NCBI GenBank assembly: GCA_032717465.1 | Contig: CM064666.1 | Span: 21,037,732-21,101,731, forward strand | Origin: Coenobita brevimanus | Taxonomy: Eukaryota; Arthropoda; Malacostraca; Decapoda; Coenobitidae | Direction: 5' to 3' | Length of the DNA: 64,000 nucleotides | In this document: piece by piece, positions 63,382 through 64,000 of the stretch | How the letters are laid out: every line of letters starts with the position of its first letter | Position numbering within the stretch: position 1 is the stretch's first letter | Notes under the pieces: model-generated | Told to the model about the DNA's origin: nothing | The model's database searches: none | Seen by the model: the letters and a program-made list of their open reading frames with translations, nothing else | Position numbers and translations under genes: made by a program

Positions 63382-63431
<50 letters not shown>
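63382..63431. repeat. (AT)n microsatellite
   Basis: About 25 AT units at the truncated 5' edge of the RTE LINE. Confidence 0.95.
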
Positions 63432-63436
<5 letters not shown>

Positions 63437-63779
63437 CAGCTAAAGGCATGTCCGGAAAGTGGGATTGCCAGGATACTGGGACAATGCCTCCTGGACTGGT
63501 ACTTATGAACCCTAACCCAACCTAACTCAGCAAACCACCTATATAGCTCCCTACCGGACGTGCATAGCATCTATTTAAGACCCTATTGACACAAGTAAGG
63601 GACAGATAGCATGAAATAAATTAAAAGAAACCAGGGAATGAGATTTAGAGGTGAGTATGGAAAATATTTAGCAGTATACTTAAACACGTTCGTGACTCAC
63701 AATGAATAACTAGCCTCCTCTCAGACTCTGACAGTAATAAGGTGCACATGAAGCACCTACTGTACTCCAGTGTTGCATT
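63432..63779. other. Unassigned spacer
   Basis: No gene, repeat or RNA recognised. Confidence 0.4.
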
Positions 63780-63945
63780 GCACTTAATCCTTTGCACTAT
63801 GAATTCTAATTTCTTAACACTACATTTTTTTCTTACTTGCACTGCTCTTGAAACTCAACACTGTTTCACTCTGCACTTAATCCTTTGCACCCTGAATTCT
63901 AATGTGTTAACACTGTACATTATGTTTTTTACACTGCACAGCACT
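63780..63945 (+). repeat. Imperfect tandem repeat, period about 93 bases
   Basis: GCACTTAATCCTTTGCAC at 63780 and 63873, each followed by GAATTCTAAT and TTAACACT blocks. Two units, the second cut short. Confidence 0.8.
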
Positions 63946-63952
63946 GTAAATT

Positions 63953-64000
63953 CCCGCGTGGTCTAGTGGCGAGCTTTTGCTGTTTATTCGCTGTCAGAGT
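63953..64000 (+). other. tRNA-like 5' half (tRNA gene or tRNA-derived SINE head), cut by window end
   Basis: CCCGCGTGGTCTAGTGGCGA resembles a tRNA acceptor plus box A (TGGTCTAGTGG). Box B lies beyond the window, so tRNA gene and SINE cannot be told apart. The loop after AGCTTTTGCTG does not look like a clean anticodon arm. Confidence 0.35.

Noticed and set aside
60115..63431. CRISPR-like arrays or bacterial origin of the repeats
   Set aside because: Repeats are dinucleotide microsatellites without spacers; the content is eukaryotic retroelements.
1..64000. Endogenous virus or host immune gene cluster
   Set aside because: No capsid, envelope, polymerase of a virus, or host domain was seen; all long frames fit LINE, LTR or BEL/Pao retroelements.

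Overview
This window looks like intergenic or accessory DNA from an arthropod, most likely a decapod crustacean. The inference rests on the dense nested retrotransposons, the very long (AT)n, (CT)n and (GT)n microsatellites, and the CR1-like and RNase H-bearing LINE families. No host protein-coding gene was recognised. Nearly every long reading frame belongs to a retroelement, and most are damaged. All similarity calls come from reading motifs by eye; no database search was possible.

Layout. 1-6292 (-): LINE-A, an I/LOA-group LINE (ORF1 with zinc knuckles; ORF2 with endonuclease, RT and RNase H), inserted into a broken LTR (6293-6665). 6666-7380 (+): a 3' fragment of a related LINE. 8431-12390 (-): a degraded BEL/Pao element with an SGNH-hydrolase-like frame upstream of gag. 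13131-19344 (+): LINE-B, a full-length sister of LINE-A with a perfect 13-bp target-site duplication (TSD). 19505-23480 (-): a CR1/L2-like LINE with an SGNH-like domain. 24281-24871 (-): a LINE stub inside GTACTCG-rich sequence. 26540-29440 (-): a second CR1/Jockey-type LINE. 30062-35491 (-): a young Gypsy-superfamily element with nearly identical 789-bp LTRs and an unusual gag-PR-IN-RT order, sitting inside an (AT)n tract.

35553-57832 (+) is the most complex part. LINE-Q was invaded by LINE-P (13-bp TSD, one mismatch), and LINE-P was invaded by LTR element G (1-kb LTRs, 5-bp TSD). The Q-P-G composite was then partly duplicated in tandem, with a different internal deletion in each copy.

57833-64000: an RTE-type LINE (+, 57942-60115) carrying a nested RTE fragment with a 9-bp TSD; a large imperfect palindrome whose arms each hold a 5S rRNA-derived SINE; and a second RTE-type LINE (-, 60878-63370). 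The SINE 3' tail resembles the RTE LINE 3' terminus, which suggests the LINE mobilised the SINE. The window ends in a 93-bp tandem repeat and a tRNA-like box A.

The genes do not form a host pathway. What links them is retrotransposition: LINE proteins acting on conserved 3' termini, LTR elements sharing one primer-binding type, and SINEs borrowing a LINE tail.
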